From Streptacidiphilus carbonis (GTDB taxonomy: Bacteria; Actinomycetota; Actinomycetes; Streptomycetales; Streptomycetaceae), in assembly GCF_000787775.1 (NCBI RefSeq), contig NZ_BBPM01000029.1, forward strand, positions 28,536 through 92,535: DNA of 64,000 nt, given 5' to 3'. The notes under the pieces were generated by a model that saw only the letters and a list, made by a program, of their open reading frames with translations, was not told the origin of the DNA and did not search any database. The position numbers and the translations under genes are program-made. Shown one piece after another: positions 17,357 to 26,727 of the stretch (position 1 is the stretch's first letter; every line of letters starts with the position of its first letter).

Positions 17357-20300
17357 GTGGCCACCAGGTCCCACCGCATCAGATCCAAGCCCGACAGACC
17401 CAGGCTCGGCAGATCCAGGCTCGGCAGTTTCGTGACGACAGCCGCGCTGCTCGCACCGGCGTTCGCTGCGGTCGCGCCGCTCCCGGCAGCCGCCGCCCAG
17501 CCTCTGACCGCCACCACGGCGACGACCACCGCCACGGCGTCGACCACCACCACGACCGCCGCCGCCACCACCACCCTGGCGAAGCCCCTGGTCGCCGCCC
17601 CCTCCGACAAGTCGCTCGCCGCCGCCCCGGACCGGCACGACCTCACCAGGGAGCAGTACTACTTCGTCCTCCCCGACCGCTTCGCCAACGGGGACACCGG
17701 CAACGACACCGGCGGCATCACCGGCAGCCGGATGGACAACGGCCTGGACCCCACCGACTCGGGCTTCTACCACGGCGGCGACCTCAAGGGCCTGATCGGC
17801 AAGCTCGACTACATCAAGAAGCTGGGCACCACCGCGATCTGGATGGCGCCGATCTTCAAGAACATGCCGGTGCAGGGCACCGGCAGCAACGCCTCGGCCG
17901 GCTACCACGGCTACTGGATCACCGACTTCACCCAGGTCGACCCGCACTTCGGCACCAATGCGCAGCTCAAGGAGCTGATCCAGAAGGCCCATGCGATGGG
18001 CATGAAGGTCTTCTTCGACGTCATCACCAATCACACCGCCGATGTCATCGACTATGCCGAGAAGACCTACGACTACCGCTCCACCGGCGCCTACCCGACC
18101 CTGGACGCCGGCGGCCGACCGGTCGACACCACGGCCATGGCCGACGCCAACGCGCTGAACGGCACCTCGCTCTACCCCAAGCTCACCACCAGCTCCTTCC
18201 CCTACACCCCGATCTTCAACTCGCCGGCCAACTCCAGCGCCAAGTCGCCGTCCTGGCTGAACGATCCGACGCTCTACCACAACCGGGGCAACTCGACCTT
18301 CACCGGCGAGTCCGGGACCGAAGGGGACTTCTCCGGCCTCGACGATCTCGACACCCAGAACCCCAAGGTCGTCAAGGGGATGGAGCAGATCTACGAGGAC
18401 TGGGTCAGGAACACCGGTGTCGACGGCTTCCGCATCGACACCGTCAAGAATGTCGACATGGCCTTCTGGGAGCAGTGGGCGCCCACGCTGAAGGCGTACG
18501 CCGCCGCCCGGGGCAACAAGAACTTCTTCATGTTCGGCGAGGTCTACGACAGCGACACCTCGACCACCTCGTCCTATGTCACCCAGGGCAAGCTGCAGGC
18601 GACCCTGGACTTCCCGTTCCAGTCGGCCGCGCAGACCTATGCCGCCGACGGCGGCTCGGCCAAGGCGCTCTCGGCCGTGTACGGGAACGACTACAAGTAC
18701 ACGACCGCCGACACCAACGCCTATGAGCTGCCGACCTTCCTCGGCAACCACGACATGGGCCGGGTCGGCTACTTCATCCAGTCGGCGAACCCCGGCGACA
18801 GCAACGCCCAACTGCTGAAGAAGGACCAGCTGGCGCAGCAGCTCCAGTTCCTGACCCGGGGCCAGCCGGTCGTCTACTACGGCGACGAGCAGGGCTTCAC
18901 CGGCTCCGGCGGGGACAAGGCCGCGCGGCAGGACATGTTCGCCTCGCAGACCGCGTCCTACAACACGGGCACGGTCATCGGCGGTACCTCGGGCTCCGCC
19001 GACCGCTACAGCACCAGTACGCCGCTGTACTCGACCATCTCCACCCTCGCCGCGCTGCGCAAGGCCAACCCGGCGCTGGAGAACGGCGCCCAGGTCGAGC
19101 GCTACGCCGCGGACGGGCCCGGGGTCTACGCCTTCTCCAGGATCGACGAGAAGCAGCAGGTCGAGTACCTGGTGGCGGTGAACAACGCGACCACCGCGCA
19201 GAGCGTCAGCGTCCCCACCTACTCGGCAGGGATGACCTTCGACCCGATCTACGGCGGCGCCGTCGACGCGGCCACCACCGGCGGCGACAGCAAGCTGGCG
19301 ATCACCGTGCCGGCCCAGTCGGCCGTGGTCTACCAGGCGACCGAGCGACTTGCCGCGCCGACCGTCGCACCCTCGGTCACCCTCACCGCCCCTGCGGCGG
19401 GCTCCACCAGGACCGTCACCGTCGCCGCGACCGTGCCGGGCACCGGCTTCGACCGGGTGACCTTCGCCGCCGCTGTGGGCGACGGCAAGTGGCAGACCCT
19501 GGGCACCGCCGACCACGCCCCGTACCAGGTCACCGAGAACCTGGCGAACGTCGCCAACGGCACCACGGTCCGCTACAAGGCCGTGGTCGAGGACAGCGCC
19601 GGCCGTCTCGCCGACGCCACCGGGTCGACCACCGTGGGCACCGTCCCGCCGGTGGCCAAGCCCACGGCCACCTCGCGCACCTATGCGGTGGTGCACTACC
19701 ACCGCGCGGACGGGGACTACAGCAACTGGAACCTCTACGCCTGGGGGGACATCGCCGACGGCGAGAGCACCACCTGGCCCGCGGGGCACCCCTTCATCGG
19801 CCGTGACGCCTTCGGCGCCTTCGCCTACGTCAAGCTGAAGGCAGGGGCCTCCAACGTCGGCTTCATCGTGGAGGACAACGGCACCAAGGACGGTGCCGCC
19901 GACCGCTCGATCGACCTGTCGTCGACCGGCGAGGTGTGGGTGAACTCCGGCGACACCACCACCTACACCACCGACCCCGGCGCGACCTCGACCGTCCCGG
20001 CCGGCACCGCGGTCATCCACTACCACCGCACCGACGGGAACTACACCGGCTGGGGCCTGCACGACTGGACCGGTGCGGCCACGCCCACCGACTGGAGCAA
20101 CCCGCTGAGCCCGTCCGGCACCGACGCCTTCGGGGACGTCTTCACCGTGCCGCTGGCCTCCGGGGCGACCGTGCTCGACTACATCATCCACAACGGCGAC
20201 ACCAAGGACCTGCCGGACAACCAGGAGCTCAACTTCGCGGTCGACGGCCGCGAGGTCTGGATCACCGACAGCACCCCCGGCTACATCCTGCCGCAGTCCA

Positions 20301-22981
20301 CGGCCTCCGCCGCGGATCTGGACCTGAGCCGGTCCAAGGCCCAGTGGATCGACGGCACCACCGTCGCCGTCCCCGCCTCCTGGGGCTTCGGCCAGAACCT
20401 GGCGGCAGGCGCGTCCGCAGAGATGGTCTACTGCGACTCCTCGGGGGGCGACCCCCGCACCCCCGGATGCCTTACCGGCGCGCTGGCGGTCAAGGACGGC
20501 GACCTGACCGATCCGGGCTACTGGCTCCGGCTGCTGCCGGTCAGCACCGGGCTGACGGCGGCCCAACTGGCCGCCCACCCCGAGCTGAAGCGCTATGCCG
20601 CCTTCACCGTGGACCCGCGCGACACCGGGCGGATCACGACGGCTCTGCGCGGACAGCTGATCATGACCGAGCGCGAGGCCAACGGCGCACTGCTGGCGGC
20701 CACCGGGGTGCAGATCCCCGGCGTGCTGGACGCGGTCTACGCGACCAAGGCGGTCGACGCCACCCTCGGCCCGGTCGTCACGCACACCTCGGCCAAGCTC
20801 TCGGTCTGGGCCCCCACCGCCCAGTCGGTCAGCCTGGAGCTCTACGACAGCCCCAGCGCCGCCACCGGCCGCACCGTCGCCATGCGACGCGACGACCGCA
20901 CCGGCATCTGGTCGGCGACCGGACCCGCTTCGTGGAAGGGCAAGTACTACCTCTACCAGGTCAAGGTCTGGGCCCCCAGCGTGCAGAAGATCGTGACCAA
21001 CCAGGTCACCGACCCCTACTCGCTGGCCCTCTCCGCGGATTCCGAGCGGAGCGAGATCGTGGACCTCGACGACTCGTCAACGGCCCCGTCCGGCTGGTCC
21101 GGTGACACCTCGCCCAAGGCGCTGACCTCCACCCAGCAGGAGATCCAGGAGCTGCACGTCAGCGACTTCTCCTCGGCCGACACCACTGTCCCGGCCGCCG
21201 ACCGCGGCACCTACCTGGCCTTCAACGACCTGAACTCGGACGGCATGAAGCACCTCGCCGCCCTCGCCAGGTCCGGGGTCACCACCGTCCACCTGCTGCC
21301 CACCTTCGACTTCTCCTCCGTCCCCGAGAGCAAGTCCGAGCAGTCCACCCCGGCCTGCGACCTGGCCTCCTACGCCCCCGACTCGCAGTCGCAGCAGGCC
21401 TGCGTCAGCGCGAGCGCCGCCACCGACGACTACAACTGGGGTTACGATCCCTACCACTTCACCGTCCCCGAGGGCTCCTACGCCACCGACGCCGACGGCA
21501 CCGCCCGCACCGTGCAGTTCCGGCAGATGGTCGCCGCACTGCACAGGATCGGGCTGCGGGTGGTCATGGACGTGGTCTACAACCACACCGCCGCCTCCGG
21601 CGAGGCCGCGACCTCGGTGCTGGACCGGATCGTCCCCGGCTACTACCAGCGGCTCTCCGCGACCGGCGCGGTGACCACCGACAGCTGCTGCGCGGACACC
21701 GCGCCCGAGCACACCATGATGAACAAGCTGGTCGTGGACTCCACCAGGACCTGGGCCGACGAGTACCACGTCGACGGCTTCCGGTTCGACCTGATGGGCC
21801 TGGACCCCAAGCAGACCATGCTGGACGTCCGGTCCTCGCTCAAGAAGACCGGCCGCTCCGAGTTCCTCTACGGCGAGGGCTGGAACTTCGGCGTCGTCGC
21901 CAACGACGCCCGCTTCGTCCAGGCCACCCAGGCCAATATGGCCGGCACCGGCATCGCCACCTTCAACGACCGCCAGCGCGACGCGGTCCGCGGCGGCGGC
22001 CCGTTCGACACCGACCCGCGGATCCAGGGCTTCGCCTCCGGCCTCTACACCGATCCCAACGGAGCTGCCGCCAACGGCACGGCCGCCCAGCAGAAGGCGA
22101 ACCTGCTGCACGCCATGGACCAGCTCAAGGTCGGCCTGACCGGCGACCTGGCCTCGTACTCCTTCACCGACAGCGGCGGAAGGACGGTCAAGGGCTCGGA
22201 GGTCGACTACAACGGCTCGCCGACCGGATACACCGACGCCCCGGGCGAGGCCGTCACCTATGTGGACGCCCACGACAACCTGGACCTCTACGACGCGCTG
22301 ACCTACAAGCTGCCGGCCGGGACCTCGATGGCGGACCGGGCCCGGATGCAGTCGCTGGCGCTGGCCACCACCGCCCTGTCCCAGGGCCCCGGCTTCGCCG
22401 TCGCCGGCAGCGACCTGCTCCGCTCCAAGTCGCTGGACGCCAACTCCTACGACAGCGGCGACTGGTTCAACGCGATCCACTGGAACTGCGGCCAGGGCAA
22501 CGGCTTCGGCCACGGCCTGCCGCTCGCGGCCTCCAACCAGGCCTCCTGGACCTTCGCCCAGCCGCTGCTGGCGCGGACGGACCTGGTCCCGGGCTGTGCG
22601 GCCGAGCAGTCGGCGTCCGCCCAGTACCAGCAGTTCCTGCAGATCAAGAAGTCCACCCCGCTGTTCTCGCTGACCACCGCGGCCGAGGTGCAGCAGCGGC
22701 TCAGCTACCCGCTGTCGGGCACCCCGGGGGAGACCCCGGGTGTGATCACGCTCCACCTCGACGGCAGCGGCCTGCACACCTACACGTCCGTCACGGTCGT
22801 CTTCAACGCGACCCCGACCACCCAGAAGCAGACCCTCAGCACCCTGGCCGGCACCGCCCAGCAGCTCCACCCGGCCCAGGCCGACGGTTCGGACGCCGTG
22901 GTCAGGACGTCCGCCTTCGACCCCGCCACGGGCACCTTCACCATCCCCGCGAGGACCGTGGCGGTCTTCGTCCAGCAGTAG
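17357..22981 (+). CDS. Secreted multidomain alpha-amylase/pullulanase (amylopullulanase type)
   Basis: The 1874-residue precursor degrades starch and pullulan outside the cell. After a signal peptide ending in an Ala-rich site near residue 50 comes a Thr-rich linker and a GH13 amylase domain (QYYFVLPDRFANG near 98, GVDGFRIDTV near 354, FMFGEVYDS near 393, FLGNHDMG near 463). Next are an Ig-like segment, two PUD/CBM41-type modules (AVVHYHRADGDYSNW near 776 and AVIHYHRTDGNYTGW near 886), pullulanase N-terminal and CBM48 parts, and a second GH13 domain of pullulanase type (VVMDVVYNHT near 1405, HVDGFRFDLMG near 1470, YGEGWNFG near 1504, YVDAHDN near 1635). Both catalytic domains look intact. GTG at 17357 has AAGGGAGG six bases upstream. 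S. coelicolor has a similar protein in this neighbourhood. Confidence 0.92.
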   Translation: MATRSHRIRSKPDRPRLGRSRLGSFVTTAALLAPAFAAVAPLPAAAAQPLTATTATTTATASTTTTTAAATTTLAKPLVAAPSDKSLAAAPDRHDLTREQYYFVLPDRFANGDTGNDTGGITGSRMDNGLDPTDSGFYHGGDLKGLIGKLDYIKKLGTTAIWMAPIFKNMPVQGTGSNASAGYHGYWITDFTQVDPHFGTNAQLKELIQKAHAMGMKVFFDVITNHTADVIDYAEKTYDYRSTGAYPTLDAGGRPVDTTAMADANALNGTSLYPKLTTSSFPYTPIFNSPANSSAKSPSWLNDPTLYHNRGNSTFTGESGTEGDFSGLDDLDTQNPKVVKGMEQIYEDWVRNTGVDGFRIDTVKNVDMAFWEQWAPTLKAYAAARGNKNFFMFGEVYDSDTSTTSSYVTQGKLQATLDFPFQSAAQTYAADGGSAKALSAVYGNDYKYTTADTNAYELPTFLGNHDMGRVGYFIQSANPGDSNAQLLKKDQLAQQLQFLTRGQPVVYYGDEQGFTGSGGDKAARQDMFASQTASYNTGTVIGGTSGSADRYSTSTPLYSTISTLAALRKANPALENGAQVERYAADGPGVYAFSRIDEKQQVEYLVAVNNATTAQSVSVPTYSAGMTFDPIYGGAVDAATTGGDSKLAITVPAQSAVVYQATERLAAPTVAPSVTLTAPAAGSTRTVTVAATVPGTGFDRVTFAAAVGDGKWQTLGTADHAPYQVTENLANVANGTTVRYKAVVEDSAGRLADATGSTTVGTVPPVAKPTATSRTYAVVHYHRADGDYSNWNLYAWGDIADGESTTWPAGHPFIGRDAFGAFAYVKLKAGASNVGFIVEDNGTKDGAADRSIDLSSTGEVWVNSGDTTTYTTDPGATSTVPAGTAVIHYHRTDGNYTGWGLHDWTGAATPTDWSNPLSPSGTDAFGDVFTVPLASGATVLDYIIHNGDTKDLPDNQELNFAVDGREVWITDSTPGYILPQSTASAADLDLSRSKAQWIDGTTVAVPASWGFGQNLAAGASAEMVYCDSSGGDPRTPGCLTGALAVKDGDLTDPGYWLRLLPVSTGLTAAQLAAHPELKRYAAFTVDPRDTGRITTALRGQLIMTEREANGALLAATGVQIPGVLDAVYATKAVDATLGPVVTHTSAKLSVWAPTAQSVSLELYDSPSAATGRTVAMRRDDRTGIWSATGPASWKGKYYLYQVKVWAPSVQKIVTNQVTDPYSLALSADSERSEIVDLDDSSTAPSGWSGDTSPKALTSTQQEIQELHVSDFSSADTTVPAADRGTYLAFNDLNSDGMKHLAALARSGVTTVHLLPTFDFSSVPESKSEQSTPACDLASYAPDSQSQQACVSASAATDDYNWGYDPYHFTVPEGSYATDADGTARTVQFRQMVAALHRIGLRVVMDVVYNHTAASGEAATSVLDRIVPGYYQRLSATGAVTTDSCCADTAPEHTMMNKLVVDSTRTWADEYHVDGFRFDLMGLDPKQTMLDVRSSLKKTGRSEFLYGEGWNFGVVANDARFVQATQANMAGTGIATFNDRQRDAVRGGGPFDTDPRIQGFASGLYTDPNGAAANGTAAQQKANLLHAMDQLKVGLTGDLASYSFTDSGGRTVKGSEVDYNGSPTGYTDAPGEAVTYVDAHDNLDLYDALTYKLPAGTSMADRARMQSLALATTALSQGPGFAVAGSDLLRSKSLDANSYDSGDWFNAIHWNCGQGNGFGHGLPLAASNQASWTFAQPLLARTDLVPGCAAEQSASAQYQQFLQIKKSTPLFSLTTAAEVQQRLSYPLSGTPGETPGVITLHLDGSGLHTYTSVTVVFNATPTTQKQTLSTLAGTAQQLHPAQADGSDAVVRTSAFDPATGTFTIPARTVAVFVQQ

Positions 22982-23007
22982 CGGTCATGCAGTGACCGCG
23001 CGTCAGA

Positions 23008-23045
23008 AGCCCGGCCCCGGATCGCCATTGATCCGGGGCCGGGCT
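23008..23045. terminator. Bidirectional terminator between pullulanase and glycosyltransferase genes
   Basis: Perfect 16-bp arms (AGCCCGGCCCCGGATC and its complement) enclose a six-base loop between two convergent genes. Confidence 0.85.
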
Positions 23046-23066
23046 CCGTCAGGTGCGGTGCGCGGC

Positions 23067-25331
23067 TCAGATGCTGCTGGAGGTCGTCGCCGGGGTCAGG
23101 TCGTAGACGGTGGTGCCGTCCACGGTGGTGGCCTTGTAGTGGGCCTTCACCCAGGCGGTGATCTGGGAGGCGGCGTCGGTCGTGGCGCCGCTGCCGCCCT
23201 GACCGCCGGTGGAGGCGGCGATGAAGTAGTGGATCTTCCCTTCCTTGGCGTACTGCTCGAACTGGGCCAGGGTCGGCGAGTTGTCGGTCCCGTTGAAGCC
23301 GCCGATCGCCATCACCGGGTCCTGGGTGGCCAGTTGGTAGCTGGCGGCGTTCTGGGAGCCGACGGTCGCGGCGGCCCAGGTGTAGTCGGAGGCGTTCTTC
23401 TCCAGCAGGGCCGTCATCGCGGAGCCGACGGTGGTTCCGTTGATCAGACCGCCCCCGCCCCCGCCCCCGCCCATCGAGCCGCGTTCCGTGCCGGACGGTG
23501 CGGTGCCGGTCCTCGTACCGGTGCCGCCGGGGACGGTGCTGCTGCCACCGGTACTGCCGCCGGGCATGCCGGCCGCCCGCGAGGTACTGCCGCCCGGAGC
23601 GCCGGTGCCGGTACCGGTCCCACCGCCGGTGCCGGTCGGGGGCGTTCCGCCGCCACCCGTACCGCCGCCGCCGAAACCGCCGGTCTTGCCGCCGCCGGGC
23701 ATTCCGCCGCCCATGCCGCCCATCCCGGTGGCCGGTCCGGCCGACGGGATGGAACCGGTATGACCGGTGGACACGGTGTCCGCCGCGTACGCGGCCTGAC
23801 CTGCGGTGATCGAGATCAGCGCGGCCAGCCCGGCGGCCACCATCAGCCGCTTGATGCCTACCGCGGCCGGTACGAAGGCGTTCCCCAGGAACAGCGCCGC
23901 CGCTGCCAGCCCCAGCACCAGCACCAGCCAGCGCACCGCGGGGACGAAGTCCGCGCTGCGGTTCAGCAGCACGAAGGCCCAGATCGCCGAGACCGCGATG
24001 GCCGCCGCGCCGACCGAGGCCGTGCCCGGACGCCTGCGTCCGCGCCGGACGGCCTCGGCGCCCATGCCGACCAGGGCGGCGATGGAGGGGGCCAGCGCCA
24101 CGGTGTAGTAGGCGTGGAAGATGCCGCTCATATAGCTGAAGGTGAGGGCGGTGAAGAGGAACGAGCCGCCCCAGAGCAGGAACGCGGCCCGCGCGGTGTC
24201 CGCGCGCGCGGCCCTGCGGGTGGCCCAGACGCCGAGCGCCAGCAGGATCAGCGCCGCCGGGATCAGCCAGGAGATCTGGCCGCCGATCTCGGAGCCGAAC
24301 AGTCGGGTGATGCCGGTCGCGCCCCACTGGCCGGTGGAGCCGCCGGTGCCGCCCACGCTGCCGGTCTCATTGCCCGTCAGCCGGCCGAAGCCGTTGTAGC
24401 CGAACGTCAGTGACAGGAACGAGTTGTCGGTGGAGCCGCCGATGTAGGGGCGGTTCGCCGCGGGCACCAGCTGCACGATCGCGACCCACCAGCCGCCGGC
24501 CAGCAGCATCGCCAGGGTGCCCCAGCCCAGTTGGCCGATCCGCCTGAGCAGCTTGTGCGGGCCGAAGGCCAGGTAGACGCCGGCGAAGGCCGGCAGTACC
24601 AGGAAGGCCTGCAGGGTCTTGGTCAGGAAGGCGAAGCCGATCAGCGCGCCGGTCAGTACCAGCCAGCGGGTACGGCCGTCCTCGTGGGCCCGCAGCATCG
24701 CGTAGGTGGCGACCGTGAGCAGCAGCGCCAGCAGCGCGTCCGGGTTGTTGAAGCGGAACATCAGCACGGCGACCGGGGTCAGCGCCAGTACCGCGCCGGC
24801 GACCAGCCCGGCCATGGCGCTGAAGCGGCGGCGCACCGCCGCGTAGACGGTGCCGACAGTGGCCACGCCCATCAGCGCCTGCGGGACCAGGATCGACCAG
24901 GAGCTCAGACCGAAGACCCGCACCGACAGGCCCATCACCCATAGCGCCGCGGGCGGTTTGTCGACGGTGATGGAGTTGCCCGCGTCCGAGGAGCCGAAGA
25001 AGAACGCCTCCCAGTTCTTCGACCCGGCCTGCGCCGCCGCCGAGTAGAAGGAGTTGGCGTAGCCGGAGGAGCTGAGGTTCCACAGGTAGAGCACGGCGGT
25101 GGCCAGCAGCAGTCCGAGCAGCGCCGGGCGCACCCAGCGGGCGTCCTCGGCCCGACCGCGCCAGACCCGGCCGGGCAGGGTGCGGACCCGTTCGCCCAGC
25201 GGCAGCCGGGGTTGGGGCGGCGGCGGATCCCAGGCCGGGAAGAGCGGTTCCGGGGTGGTCCGGCTGTGGGACCGGGGTACGGGCGGCTGCTCCGGGAGCG
25301 GTGCTGTCGTCTCGGGTGCGTGGACGGTCAT
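23067..25331 (-). CDS. YkcB-like polyprenyl-phosphate mannosyltransferase-type GT39 membrane protein
   Basis: The 754-residue protein has a proline-rich cytoplasmic start, then about eleven membrane helices with the ArnT/PMT features (GSKNWEAFFFGSSDAGNSITVDKPP with its Asp, and FRFNNPDALL). A Gly/Thr/Ser/Pro linker of about 110 residues follows and ends in a compact domain (TTVGSAMTALLEKNASDYTWAAATV onward), the YkcA/B-like C-terminal domain. It should move a sugar from a polyprenyl phosphate to an exported acceptor. Its ATG overlaps the stop of the upstream GT2 gene (ATGA, 25331-25328), so the two are translationally coupled and the GT2 probably makes the sugar donor. Confidence 0.85.
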   Translation of the reverse strand: MTVHAPETTAPLPEQPPVPRSHSRTTPEPLFPAWDPPPPQPRLPLGERVRTLPGRVWRGRAEDARWVRPALLGLLLATAVLYLWNLSSSGYANSFYSAAAQAGSKNWEAFFFGSSDAGNSITVDKPPAALWVMGLSVRVFGLSSWSILVPQALMGVATVGTVYAAVRRRFSAMAGLVAGAVLALTPVAVLMFRFNNPDALLALLLTVATYAMLRAHEDGRTRWLVLTGALIGFAFLTKTLQAFLVLPAFAGVYLAFGPHKLLRRIGQLGWGTLAMLLAGGWWVAIVQLVPAANRPYIGGSTDNSFLSLTFGYNGFGRLTGNETGSVGGTGGSTGQWGATGITRLFGSEIGGQISWLIPAALILLALGVWATRRAARADTARAAFLLWGGSFLFTALTFSYMSGIFHAYYTVALAPSIAALVGMGAEAVRRGRRRPGTASVGAAAIAVSAIWAFVLLNRSADFVPAVRWLVLVLGLAAAALFLGNAFVPAAVGIKRLMVAAGLAALISITAGQAAYAADTVSTGHTGSIPSAGPATGMGGMGGGMPGGGKTGGFGGGGTGGGGTPPTGTGGGTGTGTGAPGGSTSRAAGMPGGSTGGSSTVPGGTGTRTGTAPSGTERGSMGGGGGGGGLINGTTVGSAMTALLEKNASDYTWAAATVGSQNAASYQLATQDPVMAIGGFNGTDNSPTLAQFEQYAKEGKIHYFIAASTGGQGGSGATTDAASQITAWVKAHYKATTVDGTTVYDLTPATTSSSI

Positions 25332-26632
25332 GCGGAGTTCCTCTGCTCGCTGTTGCTGTGCTCGCTGCTGCTGTCGGCGCTGTGCTTGCGGAAGACCCAG
25401 GTGCGCAGCAGGACGAAGCGCACCAGGGTGGCGGCGAGGTTCGCCGCCACGAGTACGGCCAGCTCCGTCGCGTGGCCCGGGTCGGGGGAGAGGGCGTGCA
25501 GCAGTGCGAGCGAGCCGCTGGTGAGCACCAGGCTCAGCAGGAAGACCACCAGGCCCTGGGCCTGGTGCCGGCCCGCGCCGGCGCCGCTGACGCCGAAGGT
25601 GTGCCGCCGGTTGGCCGCGGTGTTGGCGATCGCGCTGAGCAACAGTGCGGTGAAGTTGGCGGGTTGAGCACCCATCAGGGTTCCGGCCAGGCCGAACAGC
25701 ACCAGGTACAGCAGGGTGCTGGCGGCGCCGATCACACCGAAGCGCAGCAGCTGCCCGCCCAGCCCGTGCGGGACACCCGGGAGTTCCGGCTGCTCGGGCT
25801 CGGGCCGGCGCAGTTCGGCGAGCGAGATGGAGCCGGTGGCCAGACCGCGGCCGACCCGCCAGCAGCCCTTGAGGTCGGCGGTGGCGGTGGCCACGATGTC
25901 CACGCTGCTGTCGGGGTCGTCGACCCAGTCGACCGGCACCTCGTGGATCCGGAGCCCGGCGCGCTCGGCGAGCACCAGCAGTTCGGTGTCGAAGAACCAG
26001 CCGGTGTCCTCCACCATCGGCAGCAGCCGCTCGGCCACGTCCGCGCGGATCGCCTTGAACCCGCACTGGGCGTCACTGAAGCGCACCGACAGGGTCCGCC
26101 GCAGGATCTGGTTGTAGGCACGGGAGATGAACTCGCGCTTGGGCCCGCGCACCACCTGTGAGCCGCGGGCCAGCCGGGAGCCGATGGCGACGTCGGAGTG
26201 GCCCGAGATCAGTGGGGCGACCAGCGGCAGCAGTGCGCTGAGGTCGGTGGAGAGGTCGACGTCCATGTAGGCGAGCACTGGCGCGTCGGACGAGGCCCAG
26301 ACGCTGTTCAGGGCCCGGCCCCGGCCCTTGAGCGGCAGCGTGCGGACGCAGACGGCGGGCAGCTCGCGGGCGAGCCGCGCGGCCACCGCCGGGGTCGAGT
26401 CGGTGCTGGCGTTGTCCGCGACGGTGATCCGGAAGCCGTACGGGAACGCCTGGTCGAGGTAGGCGTGCAGCCGGTGCACGCTGGGGGCGAGGTCGCGTTC
26501 CTCGTTGTACACGGGGACCACGACGTCGAGCATGGGTGTTTCCAGCTCGGCGGGCAGTGGGTCGCGGCGCGGCAGTGGCCGTGCCGCGACCCGCTGGGCC
26601 GGTGTCGAGGGTGCTGCGACGGTTGCGGACAT
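25328..26632 (-). CDS. GT2 polyprenyl-phosphate glycosyltransferase fused to a GtrA-like membrane domain (YkcC-like)
   Basis: The 434-residue protein starts with a DPM1-type GT2 domain (residues about 35-270; DVVVPVYNEE, the DXD-like YMDVDLSTD, and FDTELLVLAERAG), which transfers a sugar from a nucleotide donor to a polyprenyl phosphate. Residues about 300-420 form a four-helix GtrA-like domain (LLRFGVIGAASTLLYLVLF, NTAANRRHTF, LRTWVFRK), thought to flip or assist the lipid-linked sugar. This fusion supplies the donor for the coupled GT39 gene. The start ATG at 26632 has no strong binding site. Confidence 0.85.
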   Translation of the reverse strand: MSATVAAPSTPAQRVAARPLPRRDPLPAELETPMLDVVVPVYNEERDLAPSVHRLHAYLDQAFPYGFRITVADNASTDSTPAVAARLARELPAVCVRTLPLKGRGRALNSVWASSDAPVLAYMDVDLSTDLSALLPLVAPLISGHSDVAIGSRLARGSQVVRGPKREFISRAYNQILRRTLSVRFSDAQCGFKAIRADVAERLLPMVEDTGWFFDTELLVLAERAGLRIHEVPVDWVDDPDSSVDIVATATADLKGCWRVGRGLATGSISLAELRRPEPEQPELPGVPHGLGGQLLRFGVIGAASTLLYLVLFGLAGTLMGAQPANFTALLLSAIANTAANRRHTFGVSGAGAGRHQAQGLVVFLLSLVLTSGSLALLHALSPDPGHATELAVLVAANLAATLVRFVLLRTWVFRKHSADSSSEHSNSEQRNSA

Positions 26633-26727
26633 GGGGCAACCGTCGCGGCCGGGTGTGAGAGACCGCTGAGCCGGTGTTGAGATCGGCCTTCAGATCACCG
26701 GCCGGTCACGGCCCGATGATGAGGAGT

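Noticed and set aside
17195..20785. 1196-codon open frame antisense to the amylase/pullulanase gene
   Set aside because: Composition is that of a GC-rich shadow (Val, Gly, Arg), and the sense strand encodes clear enzyme motifs throughout.
23431..23763. Proline-rich frame with repeats, possibly a repeat array
   Set aside because: It is the complement of the Gly-rich linker in the glycosyltransferase gene; codon-level low complexity, not a CRISPR or separate gene.
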